Positions 24,512-33,970 of a stretch of DNA of 64,000 nucleotides are shown piece after piece (the stretch's first letter is position 1; each line of letters starts with the position of its first letter). Both the position numbers and the translations under genes were made by a program. The DNA comes from CAYGZL01 sp964354345 (GTDB taxonomy: Bacteria; Chloroflexota; Anaerolineae; Anaerolineales; UBA4823), in assembly GCA_964354345.1 (NCBI GenBank), contig CAYGZL010000032.1, forward strand, positions 1-64,000, read 5' to 3'. The notes below the pieces were generated by a model. It worked only from the letters and a program-made list of their open reading frames with translations. It had not been told where the DNA came from and did no database searches.

Positions 24512-26742
24512 CCACCAGGAATCTTACCGAGACCGCGCAGCACTCGTTCAGGGGTCAGTGGGAACTCAGAAAACCATACTCCGGTTGCATCGTGAACCGC
24601 GGCGATCACCGCAGGAGCCAGCGGTAAAAAAGGCATCTCCGCCATCCCACGCGCTCCCCACGGGCCGATTGGATCGGCATATTCCAGGATAACCGATTCA
24701 ACCTGATCCGGCACATCTAAAACAGTCGGGATCAGGTAGGTTGACAGGTGCTGGGTCTGTACATACCCATCCTTTTGGACGAAATTCTCTAAAATCGCGT
24801 ATCCGGTCGCCTGCACAACCCCACCCTCAATCTGACCCTCGACTTGCTGGGGATTAACTGCCCGTCCGACATCATTCACCGAAACCACCTTTAGAATATG
24901 CACCTGACCGGTTTCTATATCAACTTCGACTTCCACTGTCTGAGCCACGTAGCCGTAGGCGAAATTCGGTTCAGATTTACCTGTTTGTAAATCATAAGGG
25001 GTGGTGCGCGGCGGTCGATAGGTGTATGACGCAATTGCGGGACGCTCCTCAGCCTGCCACTTTTCCAAAGCTGCGGCGACAGCCCCTTTTATAGAATTGC
25101 CTGCCATAAAGGTCATCCGGCTGGCCGAAACGCTGCCCGAATTTTCGGTATAGGCGGTGTCAGCCGTGATTAATTGTACTTTTTCTACCGGCACACCCGC
25201 TGCTTCCGCTGCCATTTGCGCGATCACGGTGTGGCTGCCTTGTCCGACTTCAGCAGCGGCGTGATGAACGATCACCTTTTCGATCTCCTCGTCGCCATGC
25301 AGTTCAACCGTCGCGGTACATTGTTCAGGCGCACCAAAAGAGAAACCCACATTCTTAAAAGACGCAGCCATACCCAGGCCGCGCTTCAGATGGGATTTGG
25401 CGGAGGCCGGTACCGCGGGCCGAACCCAGCCTTCAGGTGTCTCCTGCCAGCCAGCGCGACGTGCACACTGCTCAACCACTTGCGGCAAGCTGACTCCCTT
25501 GGGCAACGGTGTGCCGACCGATAACAACGATCCGTCGCGCAGGATATTGCGCAGTCGGATTTCCACTGGATCGATATCCAGAACTTCAGCCAGCCGGTTC
25601 ATTTGTGTCTCTGCGGCAAAGGCACCCTGTGGCCCACCAAAGCCCCGGAACGCCCCAGTTACCATGTTATTCGTATACACTGCGTATGAATCAACTTTGA
25701 CATTCGGAATTTCATACGGCCCGGTGCACATCAATGTGGTGTTGCCAAGCACCTTGGTTGAGGTGTAAGCATACCCGCCGCCATCGGCGATCACCTCGAC
25801 TTCAGCAGCGATCACTTTCCCGGCGCGGGTGGCGCCCCAGCGGGTGCGGATCAGGGAGGGATGCCGTTTGTGATGCCCGATGATGGATTCCTCACGCGAC
25901 CAGATGATTTTCACCGGCCGATCCATGCCGCGCTGGTGCAACCGCCAGACCACCAGCGCCAGGACAATTTGTACGGACATATCTTCCCGCCCGCCAAATG
26001 CACCACCGATCGCCGGGTAAATTACCCGAACCTGTTCAAGGGGTAGATTTAGGGCGTGGGCAATTTGCTCTTGATCTTCGTGCGTCCATTGCCCACCGAC
26101 AACTATGGTCACGCGTCCCGCTTCATCAATATATCCTAATCCCGCTTCCGGTTGCAAAAAAGCGTGTTCTTGGGCTGGGGTGTGATACTCCCCTTCAACG
26201 ATGACCTCTGCCTGGGAAAAAGCGCTTTCTACATCCCCCTTCCGAATCCGATAATGACAAAAAATATTTGTGCCGCGATCAGGATGCAAGAGGGGAGCGC
26301 CATCTTGCATTGCTGTCTCAACATCTGTGACTACGGGTAAATCTTCATACTCTACTTCAATCAGATCACGCCCCTGGGCAGCGAGCACTTCACTATCAGC
26401 CACCACCAATGCGACCTGATCCCCGATGAACCGCACCCGGTCAGCAAACGGTTTGCTCGAACCTGGCCCACACAGCACCGGCTGGTCATTCATGATCAAA
26501 CCATATTCGTTTACCGGCACATCCTGCGCCGTAAATACGGCGATTACACCTGGCAAACCCTCGGCTTTACTTGTATCGATCTTCCGGATCAGGGCGTGAG
26601 GCCGGTTTGCAAATAATATTTTCATGTATGCCTGGCCCGGCCGGTTGATATCCCCGGGAAATAACGCCTGACCGGTCACTTTACTCAACGCGTCTACGCG
26701 AGGAACAGATTTTCCAATCATAGCCCGATCTTGTTCCGCCAT
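24478..26742 (-). CDS. Xanthine-dehydrogenase-family molybdopterin-binding subunit (XdhA type), 754 aa
   Basis: Large catalytic subunit of a molybdenum hydroxylase, oxidising purines or other N-heterocycles with water as oxygen donor. Residues 1-130 carry the Ald_Xan_dh_C a/b hammerhead (VTGQALFPGDINRPGQAYMK). The Mo-cofactor domain has GGAFGGREDMSVQ, AFRGFGGPQGAFAAE (substrate-side Arg) and, near the end, WGARGMAEMPFLPLAP with the catalytic Glu. No 2Fe-2S or FAD domain is attached. These could be supplied by the fused FAD/2Fe-2S gene at 32485-33954. YqeB, YqeC and MocA genes follow directly, so a selenium-dependent enzyme is likely but not proven. The start is MAEQDRAMIGKSVPRVD. Confidence 0.9.
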   Translation of the reverse strand: MAEQDRAMIGKSVPRVDALSKVTGQALFPGDINRPGQAYMKILFANRPHALIRKIDTSKAEGLPGVIAVFTAQDVPVNEYGLIMNDQPVLCGPGSSKPFADRVRFIGDQVALVVADSEVLAAQGRDLIEVEYEDLPVVTDVETAMQDGAPLLHPDRGTNIFCHYRIRKGDVESAFSQAEVIVEGEYHTPAQEHAFLQPEAGLGYIDEAGRVTIVVGGQWTHEDQEQIAHALNLPLEQVRVIYPAIGGAFGGREDMSVQIVLALVVWRLHQRGMDRPVKIIWSREESIIGHHKRHPSLIRTRWGATRAGKVIAAEVEVIADGGGYAYTSTKVLGNTTLMCTGPYEIPNVKVDSYAVYTNNMVTGAFRGFGGPQGAFAAETQMNRLAEVLDIDPVEIRLRNILRDGSLLSVGTPLPKGVSLPQVVEQCARRAGWQETPEGWVRPAVPASAKSHLKRGLGMAASFKNVGFSFGAPEQCTATVELHGDEEIEKVIVHHAAAEVGQGSHTVIAQMAAEAAGVPVEKVQLITADTAYTENSGSVSASRMTFMAGNSIKGAVAAALEKWQAEERPAIASYTYRPPRTTPYDLQTGKSEPNFAYGYVAQTVEVEVDIETGQVHILKVVSVNDVGRAVNPQQVEGQIEGGVVQATGYAILENFVQKDGYVQTQHLSTYLIPTVLDVPDQVESVILEYADPIGPWGARGMAEMPFLPLAPAVIAAVHDATGVWFSEFPLTPERVLRGLGKIPGGCQQTTVNVPR

Positions 26743-26798
26743 ATTATGCTCCTGAGAAAAAGGTCAGATACATTTTCACCGGTTGGATTATACTCCCC

Positions 26799-27698
26799 TC
26801 AAGTTTGCACCAACCAGACTCCAAACAGAATTGCTCCTCCTCCCGCCAATGAAACCAAAAGCAGTGGTTCTCCAAGCAGAGCGGCTGCCACGATTACCGT
26901 CACGAATGGTTCCAGGTACACAAACGCGCCGGCCTGAGCTACTGGCAACGCTTGTAAAGCGTCATACCAGAAGATATAGGCGATACCTGAACAAAACACG
27001 CCTAGAAATCCCACCCCAAGCCAACCATTCAAGGTGAGTTGGTGGAGTTCACCCAAACCTGGACCAGCAAAAAAAAGGATCGAAGTAATTAACCAACCAC
27101 TGGCCATCACAAAGGCCATCATGCGCGTGGCAGGATAGCGCTGCAATCCACGGCGTGACAGCGCTGAGAATACCGCCCAGTTGAGTGCGCTCAATAAAAT
27201 CAAGAAATCGCCTGGCGTACCAAAACGACCTTTCGTCAAGGAAGCCAGATCGCCGTTTGTCACGACGATTAATACCCCCCCCGCTGCAATGCCAATCCCC
27301 AATGCTATCTTCCAACCGAGCTTCTCACGTAACACTAACCAGCCCAGCAAAGCCATAAAAATCGGTGTGGTGGCCACAATCCAGGCAGTGGTGGTTGCCT
27401 GAGCCGTGACCAGACCAGTCGATTGCAGCCATTGGTGGAAAGTGATACCAATAAAACCGAGTAATGCGAGATACGCCAGATCTTTGACCGGGGGAATGGC
27501 AAACTGCCGCCGAGCAAAGACAGCGATGCTTAGAATCACCACCCCCATCGCAAAACGCAGCCACACAACTGTGATTGGCGAGACATCTCGCAAGGCGTAT
27601 TTCGTTGCCACGAAGGATCCACCCCAGAATAACACGGCGGCTGTCGCTTCGAGGATAGGAATAACTGTTGTACGGGAGTTCTGATTCGATTTATCCAT
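26799..27698 (-). CDS. DMT-superfamily transporter (EamA family)
   Basis: Inner-membrane protein of 299 aa with about ten hydrophobic helices arranged as two EamA repeats (ATAAVLFWGGSFVATKYALR near the start and FLILLSALNWAVFSALSRRG in the second half). Typical substrates are metabolites, amino acids, or purine bases and nucleosides. It is first in an operon containing molybdenum hydroxylase genes, so movement of a purine or its product is an attractive guess. It has a very good promoter 49 bases upstream. Confidence 0.87.
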   Translation of the reverse strand: MDKSNQNSRTTVIPILEATAAVLFWGGSFVATKYALRDVSPITVVWLRFAMGVVILSIAVFARRQFAIPPVKDLAYLALLGFIGITFHQWLQSTGLVTAQATTTAWIVATTPIFMALLGWLVLREKLGWKIALGIGIAAGGVLIVVTNGDLASLTKGRFGTPGDFLILLSALNWAVFSALSRRGLQRYPATRMMAFVMASGWLITSILFFAGPGLGELHQLTLNGWLGVGFLGVFCSGIAYIFWYDALQALPVAQAGAFVYLEPFVTVIVAAALLGEPLLLVSLAGGGAILFGVWLVQT

Positions 27699-27746
27699 AC
27701 GTAGTTGAAATAACTTTACATTATTTTACAGTCAATTAGCGGGAAA

Positions 27747-27775
27747 TCATACCAGAGTAGCTTATGCCTGTCAAA
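27747..27775 (-). promoter_or_regulatory. Consensus sigma-70-type promoter for the EamA-molybdenum hydroxylase operon
   Basis: On the minus strand TTGACA (27770-27775) and TATGAT (27747-27752) are separated by exactly 17 bases, and the -10 is preceded by TGG (extended -10). Transcription would start near 27740, about 42 bases before the EamA start. This is the best promoter seen in the window and suggests substantial constitutive expression. Confidence 0.8.
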
Positions 27776-27828
27776 AACGCTCATCGTCCCCGGTTTTTAT
27801 GTTAGGATTGAGAAAACGAAGAGGAGAC

Positions 27829-29184
27829 ATGTCTTTAACCATGTTTGAACTACCCGATTCTGATATTCTACCCCTCGCCCTGGAACACAGTTTCTGGACC
27901 TGGTCAGCACAGGGAAAGGTAACTCCAATCCCGGTCAAATCAGCCAAAGGCGTCTACTTTTGGGATACCCACGGCAAACGTTATCTAGATTTTAACTCAA
28001 TGACAATGTGCGTCAACATTGGTCATGGCGATGAGCGGGTGATCAATGCCATCATTGACCAGGCTCGCACCCTGCCTTACGCCGCCCCCGGCATGGCAAC
28101 GAAGCCTCGCGCTTTCCTGGGCAAGCTCCTTTCAGAAATTACCCCGGGAGATCTGAATCGCTTTCTGTTTACCCTGGGAGGGGCAGACGCAAATGATAAC
28201 GCGGTCAAACTCGCGCGTGCCTACACCGGCCGGCATAAAATCCTGGCCCGTTACCGTTCCTACCACGGCGCCACCTCCGGAGCCATGGCCTTAACCGGCG
28301 ATCCGCGCCGATTGACCTGGGAGCCTTTGCTGATGCCAGGTGTGGTTCATTTCCTTGACCCTTATCGCTATCGCTCAACATTCCATCGCACCAACCCGGA
28401 TCTCTCTGAGGCGGAATTTTCTCAAGACTATCTGAATCACCTGGAAGAAATTATTCAATATGAAGGTCCACAGACGATTGCTGCCATCCTGCTCGAACCA
28501 GTGACTGGCACAAATGGCATCCTGATCCCTCCCCAGGGTTACCTGCAAGGCGTGCGCGCCTTGTGTGATCATTATGGTATCTTGCTGATCTGCGATGAAG
28601 TGATGAGTGGTTTCGGGCGGACCGGTCAATGGTTTGCGGTGCAACATTGGGATGTTGTCCCTGATTTGATGACCATGGCCAAAGGCTTGACCTCCGCATA
28701 CGCACCCCTGGGAGCTGTGGCAATCAAGCCCGAAATTGCCGAGTTTTTCAAGGACCGTGTATACCAGAGTGGATTGACCTATAACAGCCATCCTATTTCT
28801 TTAGCCGCAGCGATTGCCAACATTCAGGTAATCCAAGAAGATCATCTCATCGAGCATGCCGCAACGATGGGGGCTGTGCTGCATCGCCTGTTGACCGACC
28901 TGGGTGAACAGCACCCTGCCGTGGGTGAAGTGCGCTCGATCGGCTTGTTTGGCGTCATCGAGCTGGTGCGTGATCGCCAGACTAAAGAACCGCTGGCGCC
29001 TTTTGATGGCACTAGCCCCGAGATGATTAACTTGCGAAAATACTGCCTGGATCACGGCTTGTATGTCTACACCCACTGGCACACAATTCTGATTATCCCT
29101 CCCCTTATAATTACCGAAGAACAATTGCGAGAGGGTTTTGCCGTGCTAGATCAGGCGATCGAACAGACGACCGAAAGGCATTAA
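27829..29184 (+). CDS. Class III aminotransferase (omega-amino acid:pyruvate type)
   Basis: PLP-dependent transaminase, 451 aa from ATG 27829. Motifs: the substrate-entry segment GVYFWDTHGKRYLDFNS, the cofactor-phosphate region TLGGADANDNAVKLARAYTG, ICDEVMSGFGRTGQWFAV (PLP-ring Asp) and the Schiff-base Lys in MTMAKGLTSAYAPLGAV. The N-terminal WTWSAQGKVTPIPV is typical of taurine/beta-alanine/omega-amino acid aminotransferases. GAGGAG lies immediately before this ATG; a longer reading from 27799 would cross it. It is divergent from the EamA operon. The amine donor cannot be inferred safely. Confidence 0.9.
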   Translation: MSLTMFELPDSDILPLALEHSFWTWSAQGKVTPIPVKSAKGVYFWDTHGKRYLDFNSMTMCVNIGHGDERVINAIIDQARTLPYAAPGMATKPRAFLGKLLSEITPGDLNRFLFTLGGADANDNAVKLARAYTGRHKILARYRSYHGATSGAMALTGDPRRLTWEPLLMPGVVHFLDPYRYRSTFHRTNPDLSEAEFSQDYLNHLEEIIQYEGPQTIAAILLEPVTGTNGILIPPQGYLQGVRALCDHYGILLICDEVMSGFGRTGQWFAVQHWDVVPDLMTMAKGLTSAYAPLGAVAIKPEIAEFFKDRVYQSGLTYNSHPISLAAAIANIQVIQEDHLIEHAATMGAVLHRLLTDLGEQHPAVGEVRSIGLFGVIELVRDRQTKEPLAPFDGTSPEMINLRKYCLDHGLYVYTHWHTILIIPPLIITEEQLREGFAVLDQAIEQTTERH

Positions 29185-29197
29185 CGGTTGCCAATCC

Positions 29198-30655
29198 ATG
29201 ATGCCTGGCCAACCTTCCCAGCCTGACCAATTTCTTTCTCAAATGGAACATCTACTGGGAAATGAATTCCCGGCATTCCAAACCAGCCTGGAACGACCAC
29301 TGACCACCGGCCTGCGTGTCAATTCCCTGAAACTCTCACCCCAGGAATTTCTGGCATTACTCCATGGTTTTGAATTAGAACAGGTACCCTGGTGTCCAAC
29401 AGGTTTCCGCCTGGTTCGTTCTGGTCAAACGGGCAAGCATCCTTATCTTGCCGCCGGATTGTACTATTTGCAAGAACCTTCTGCCATGGCAGCCGTCGAG
29501 TTACTGGCGCCACGACCGGGTGAACATGTCCTGGACCTGAGCGCTGCCCCGGGCGGTAAAGCCACCCACCTGGTGGCTTTGATGCAAAACGAAGGCTTGC
29601 TGGTTGCCAACGAAATCCATCCCCAGCGCGTCTGGGAGTTGGCTGAAAACCTGGAACGCTGGGGGGCGCGCAACACGGTCATCACCAATGAAACTCCGCT
29701 GAGATTGGCTGAACATTTCGGGGCTTTCTTCGACCGGGTGCTGGTCGACGCCCCATGCTCTGGTGAAGGTATGTTTCGTAAGAGCGCGGCGGCCCGGCGA
29801 GATTGGTCGCCTGAGCTGGTGCAGGGCTGCGCCATCCGCCAGCAGGAAATTCTCGAGCAGGCCGCCCGGCTGGTGAAGCCTGGGGGGTGGCTGGCTTATT
29901 CTACCTGCACCTTTAATATAGTCGAGAACGAAATGGTGATCGCAAAATTTAACCAGCAACATCCGGATTTCGAGCTGGTTGAACCGAAACAGACAACCGG
30001 TTTTTCTCCAGGTCGACCGGATTGGGTAACCCATGAGCTACGCTTGCCCGAGCTGCAGCGTACCGTGCGTTTATGGCCACACATCGCCCCTGCCGAGGGG
30101 CATTTCATTGCCTTATTGCAGCGAATCAGTGAACACACTGGTAGGGGCGGACACACAGGTCCGCCCCTACGTGCGTTTCACTCCAGGCGCAATAGGATTG
30201 AGCTCCCCGCCCCTGCCTGGCGAAGTTTCGAGGTTTTTTCCCGGTCAGCATTGAAACCAGGCAGTGTCGATTTCCACGCCAATCATCACCTCAAACAAGT
30301 CGGTTCTTATTTATATGCACAACCCCTAGACCTGCCCGATCTGGGTGACCTGAAAACGATCCATCCGGGTTGGTGGCTAGGGACCTTCAAAAAAGATCGT
30401 TTTGTGCCCTCCCATGCCCTGGCGCTGGGCTTACCAACCCGGTCAATATTTGCTGCTGATCTGGCTAACCAGCGATTGGATTACGCAGCTCATTCGAGGG
30501 AGGCGTCTACATACCTGCGCGGCGAAAGCCTGCCTTCGCCCGGGCAGGATGGTTGGGTTTTAATTACTGTGGATGGATTTCCTCTTGGCTGGAGCAAGCG
30601 CGTCAATGGTATTCTAAAGAATTATTACCCCAAAGGACTGCGCCGATTTGAATAA
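29198..30655 (+). CDS. rsmF: 16S rRNA m5C methyltransferase, RsmF-like (NOL1/NOP2/Sun family)
   Basis: SAM-dependent cytosine-C5 RNA methylase. It shows the SAM loop LDLSAAPGGKATHLVAL, motif IV VDAPCSGEGMF and motif VI YSTCTFNIVENE, the last two carrying the catalytic cysteines. The C-terminal third has the RsmF-type PUA-like domain (AHSREASTYLRGESL, then DGFPLGWSKRVNGILKN). Length 485 aa. Between the methylase and C-terminal domains, about residues 312-330, a palindromic repeat has been inserted in frame, coding for TGRGGHTGPPLRA. The gene starts 13 bases after the aminotransferase gene. The exact target cytosine is not known. Confidence 0.88.
   Translation: MMPGQPSQPDQFLSQMEHLLGNEFPAFQTSLERPLTTGLRVNSLKLSPQEFLALLHGFELEQVPWCPTGFRLVRSGQTGKHPYLAAGLYYLQEPSAMAAVELLAPRPGEHVLDLSAAPGGKATHLVALMQNEGLLVANEIHPQRVWELAENLERWGARNTVITNETPLRLAEHFGAFFDRVLVDAPCSGEGMFRKSAAARRDWSPELVQGCAIRQQEILEQAARLVKPGGWLAYSTCTFNIVENEMVIAKFNQQHPDFELVEPKQTTGFSPGRPDWVTHELRLPELQRTVRLWPHIAPAEGHFIALLQRISEHTGRGGHTGPPLRAFHSRRNRIELPAPAWRSFEVFSRSALKPGSVDFHANHHLKQVGSYLYAQPLDLPDLGDLKTIHPGWWLGTFKKDRFVPSHALALGLPTRSIFAADLANQRLDYAAHSREASTYLRGESLPSPGQDGWVLITVDGFPLGWSKRVNGILKNYYPKGLRRFE
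30141..30170. repeat. REP-like perfect palindrome inside the rsmF coding sequence
   Basis: Two 12-base arms, GTAGGGGCGGAC and its exact complement GTCCGCCCCTAC, flank a six-base loop ACACAG. GTAGGGGCG...CGCCCCTAC repeats are common dispersed elements in Chloroflexota and cyanobacterial genomes. Here the 30 bases keep the reading frame (10 codons). I saw no second copy in the window. Confidence 0.8.
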
Positions 30656-30664
30656 TCCGGGAGT

Positions 30665-30688
30665 ACCGTTATGAGTGACACTAACGGT
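30665..30688. terminator. Possible hairpin between convergent rsmF and the 571-aa gene
   Basis: ACCGTTA and TAACGGT form a seven-base stem with a ten-base loop just past the rsmF stop. It lies between convergent genes, but no T-run follows on either strand, so a role in termination is only possible. Confidence 0.3.
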
Positions 30689-30756
30689 TGCGATCCAATG
30701 CCGTATCCTGTAAACCTTCTATCTTTCCAGTTTTCAACCTGCCAACTTGTCAACCT

Positions 30757-32472
30757 TTAACCCTGTCTTGCCAGCCGGAGACTTTCAACCTGGAAGATGC
30801 GCCGCAAGATCGCCAGCGTAGTTGCATAACTGGAGTCCATACCATAATACGAAAGGCTGCCTGCCCCCAGGTTCCTGCCTTTGTTTAGCGGGGTATCTGA
30901 AGCATAGTGCAAGATGCCAAGATCGAATGGTAAACCGTAGAGATTGACGATTTCGTTGGCTGGATGGCGCTGCGGCCTGAACATCTCATAAACTGCTGAT
31001 AAATACGGACCAGCTTCCATTTCAATATCCGTATAGCCTTCGCGATAAAAGACATCCATATAATGCGCGTTCTGTAAAAAAGTGCCTTTTACCGTCACTG
31101 CCTTCTGATTGTCCAGCGCAGTTCCAAAAACAAGGTAAGGTGCGACATCGGCAGCGCTGAAACAATTTTGGAACAGGTATGTATTTTGCGAATGCTCATC
31201 ATGCACAACATTCACTACCATCACATCGCCAACCACTGCATTTAGTGAAGCCGCCTTACCCATCACATACACACCCAAGAGGTTGCCCGTATGTTCAGAT
31301 ACCTTGGTCAAGATATTGTAAGCCGCCATACCAAGTGGATAATCAATATTAAGGATCAAGGCAGAGCTCTTCGCCATGGAGGCCTGGTCAAAGGTATCCG
31401 CCAGGCGTGGATCTAAATTAACTGGATTAATCCGGGCAATCTCGAAGATCTGTGCTTCGACATCAAAGGATCGTAAACTTGGTACACTAACCATCCCACC
31501 TGATTGGTGATACTCGGGCAGTTGCTGCGCCAGGTTATTACCTTCTTGGGTGCTAAGATATTTCTTGAGCACATAATACAGGAAATTTTCCTTGCCAGAG
31601 GAGGCTCGCCCGGCTTGAATATCATTCCATTCATTTGATAAACCCGAATTTCCTGGACGCTGGATGAACTTAACCAATTCCTCAGCATGGTGCAGAGCGA
31701 ATCCGAGCAGAACATTACTGAGGCTATGGGGATTACTCGAGATAAAATATACCGGCCTCTCGGTAATCTCCGGAAGGGCTCGCTCGATATTCTCCCACCA
31801 GAGGTGTGTAGCTCGCCTGTACTCGCTCAATGAGCCGCTCAGTAATTGGACACGTAAGTTACGCGACTCGACGGCAATCCTGCCCAGGTTATTCCCAAAT
31901 TGGTCGCCCCAGATGGCATACAGACGCTCAATATCATCCATAGAGGTTTCTAACAACTGATCCAGTTCGGCATAGTCTGGTAAGTAATTAGCAATATTTT
32001 CTATAGAAATCGCAGGCGCCAACCGGCGTAATTTTTGGTGCAGCTTGTTCCATTCAATCTGGAAAGCAGTCAAGAGGGGGATCAGGTCATCAATGTCCGA
32101 GCGACTGGCGATCATGCAGGCCAGGATGTTATGTCCGTCGAAATAGCATCTGCGCCGGCGAGCGGAAGCAGACACCTCCTGCCAACAGGTTACATCACCA
32201 AAGCCGGCTCGGATGAATACATCCGCACTCTGCCCCATCACTACCAATTGAACCTGCATCATGCAGTCTGGCAGGCGTAATAAGCTGTAAATCAGAGCCG
32301 TTAGATCTGGCTGCGCTTCACGCACGCCCGGATGCAGGAGGGATTTCATCCCGCCATGCACTTCTTCCAAAGTGCGGATACGCACTTCGGTTGTCGAGCG
32401 CAACAAAGAATAATACGTGCGCTGATATAGCTCAATCTCTTCGGAAGCGGTGCTTGGAATGGTTCTTTCCAT
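30757..32472 (-). CDS. Unrecognised 571-aa protein with nucleoside-phosphorylase-like C-terminal region
   Basis: No family is recognised with confidence. The N-terminal 250 residues are mostly helical and soluble, with no signal peptide. The C-terminal third alternates hydrophobic strands with motifs that recall purine nucleoside phosphorylase and uridine phosphorylase folds: LGVYVMGKAASLNAVVGDVMV (compare the GDLV strand) and YREGYTDIEMEAGPYLSAVYE. The latter resembles the family's D/E-MEA segment that binds ribose. It starts 12 bases after the fused FAD/2Fe-2S gene and ends the eight-gene operon. A role in purine handling is inferred from these two points, and an enzymatic activity is unproven. 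Confidence 0.65.
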   Translation of the reverse strand: MERTIPSTASEEIELYQRTYYSLLRSTTEVRIRTLEEVHGGMKSLLHPGVREAQPDLTALIYSLLRLPDCMMQVQLVVMGQSADVFIRAGFGDVTCWQEVSASARRRRCYFDGHNILACMIASRSDIDDLIPLLTAFQIEWNKLHQKLRRLAPAISIENIANYLPDYAELDQLLETSMDDIERLYAIWGDQFGNNLGRIAVESRNLRVQLLSGSLSEYRRATHLWWENIERALPEITERPVYFISSNPHSLSNVLLGFALHHAEELVKFIQRPGNSGLSNEWNDIQAGRASSGKENFLYYVLKKYLSTQEGNNLAQQLPEYHQSGGMVSVPSLRSFDVEAQIFEIARINPVNLDPRLADTFDQASMAKSSALILNIDYPLGMAAYNILTKVSEHTGNLLGVYVMGKAASLNAVVGDVMVVNVVHDEHSQNTYLFQNCFSAADVAPYLVFGTALDNQKAVTVKGTFLQNAHYMDVFYREGYTDIEMEAGPYLSAVYEMFRPQRHPANEIVNLYGLPFDLGILHYASDTPLNKGRNLGAGSLSYYGMDSSYATTLAILRRIFQVESLRLARQG

Positions 32473-32484
32473 AAATAAACACTT

Positions 32485-33954
32485 CTACGGAGCTACCGGT
32501 GAGTCAGATTGCCTGGACTGCCCTGAATGAGCAATCTGGGCGGCTTGTTCAACGGCTTGTACAATCTTGTAATAGCCGGTGCAACGACACAAGTTGCCTG
32601 TGAGCGCCTGTTGGATTTGTTTCTTGGTGGGTTTGGCTTGTTCTTCGAGAAGCTTGGCTGCTGACATGAGAAAGCCTGGGGTGCAGTAGCCGCACTGTAC
32701 CGCGCCAGTCTCGATGAAAGCTTGTTGAACCGGATGCAAAGCGCCTGCCTGGTCCAGCCCTTCCACTGTGATAATTTCTGCGCCATGCGCGCGCACCGCC
32801 GGCACCAGGCAACTCATCACGGCTACACCATCCAAGAAAACGGTACACGCTCCGCATTCCCCTTCCGCACAACCTTCCTTCGTGCCAATCAGACCGGCCT
32901 CTTCTCGCAGCAACCTCAGCAGAGTCTTTTCCTGGCCATGATCGAAGATGTACTCCTTCCCGTTGATACGGGTTGTAATCGGTGTACCAGGTTGGTGAAG
33001 CTGATCTTCGGGGTGTCGGAGCGAGTGCCGAGACTTACCCCATAAGAACACAGGCTGAGAGGGGAAATCAATCCGTTCGCTGTGGTTTGCCAGGCTGTGT
33101 AAGGCGCGCGATACGCAAACGCGCACCATCTCCCGGCGATACTCAGCCGAGCCGCGTACATCGTCAATGGGTCGGGCTGCTTGCATGGCCAGTTCGGCTG
33201 CCTGTTTGATCCGCGTATCGTCTAACTCATGGGCAGTGAGAGCCTCTTCCGCTTGAGTAGCCCGGATAATCGTTGGCGCTACTGCCCCCAGGGTGATCGT
33301 CGCCTGTTCAATCTTCGGTAAGGAGTCATCTACCCCAGTTCCTAATGTTAAAACAACCGCTGCGTTAACCACTGCAACGGCTTGAGCCCGGCGTAAACCC
33401 AGCTTGATAAATACCCCGCGCTGATCTTTTCTTAACGCAGGAAATGCAATATCCACCAGCATTTCATCCGGTTGCATCACCGTGCGGCGTACACCTGTAT
33501 AAAATTCTGCCAGGGGAACTACCCGTTCCCCGCGCGCCGAGGCAAGAGTCACCCGAGCGTTGAGAGCGACTAAGGGAGTAATCGTGTCATTGGCGGGTGA
33601 AGCCGTGATCAGGTTACCAGCCACTGTGCCCCGGTTACGAATTTGCGGTGCACCCACTTCCCAGGCGGCCTGGGCTAAGGGGAAAGCATATTCGACGATC
33701 AGCTTGGAAGCTACGCACTGGTTATGAGTAACTAATGGACCCAGGTGAAGCTCATGATTTTCATCCAACACGATTTGATCTAATTCGGGCACACGGGTGA
33801 TATCAATCAAAGTATCAATGCCGAGGCGGACGCCGCGCTCCAACTCAATAATCAAGTCGGTTGCACCAGCCACAATCCGTGCCCGTTCACGACGCTCCGC
33901 TAATAAATGTATTGCCTCTCTTACGCTGGTTACGATGAAGTAGTCTTGCCACAT
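32485..33954 (-). CDS. Fused FAD-binding and 2Fe-2S subunit of a molybdenum hydroxylase, 489 aa
   Basis: Electron-transfer subunit combining two proteins that are normally separate. Residues about 1-290 are the FAD domain (ARIVAGATDLIIELERG; IRNRGTVAGNLITASPANDT). The 2Fe-2S domain begins near residue 325 with ITTRINGKEY. Its plant-type cluster is GTKEGCAEGECGACTVFLDG, and the CO-dehydrogenase-like cluster is VQCGYCTPGFLMSA...LCRCTGYYKIV. The order FAD then Fe-S is the reverse of classical XDH. It has no molybdopterin domain, so it must pair with a separate catalytic subunit, probably that at 24478-26742. ATG 33954 has GGAG at seven bases; a longer reading would overlap xdhC. Confidence 0.9.
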   Translation of the reverse strand: MWQDYFIVTSVREAIHLLAERRERARIVAGATDLIIELERGVRLGIDTLIDITRVPELDQIVLDENHELHLGPLVTHNQCVASKLIVEYAFPLAQAAWEVGAPQIRNRGTVAGNLITASPANDTITPLVALNARVTLASARGERVVPLAEFYTGVRRTVMQPDEMLVDIAFPALRKDQRGVFIKLGLRRAQAVAVVNAAVVLTLGTGVDDSLPKIEQATITLGAVAPTIIRATQAEEALTAHELDDTRIKQAAELAMQAARPIDDVRGSAEYRREMVRVCVSRALHSLANHSERIDFPSQPVFLWGKSRHSLRHPEDQLHQPGTPITTRINGKEYIFDHGQEKTLLRLLREEAGLIGTKEGCAEGECGACTVFLDGVAVMSCLVPAVRAHGAEIITVEGLDQAGALHPVQQAFIETGAVQCGYCTPGFLMSAAKLLEEQAKPTKKQIQQALTGNLCRCTGYYKIVQAVEQAAQIAHSGQSRQSDSPVAP

Positions 33955-33970
33955 AGATGCTCCAAGGTTG

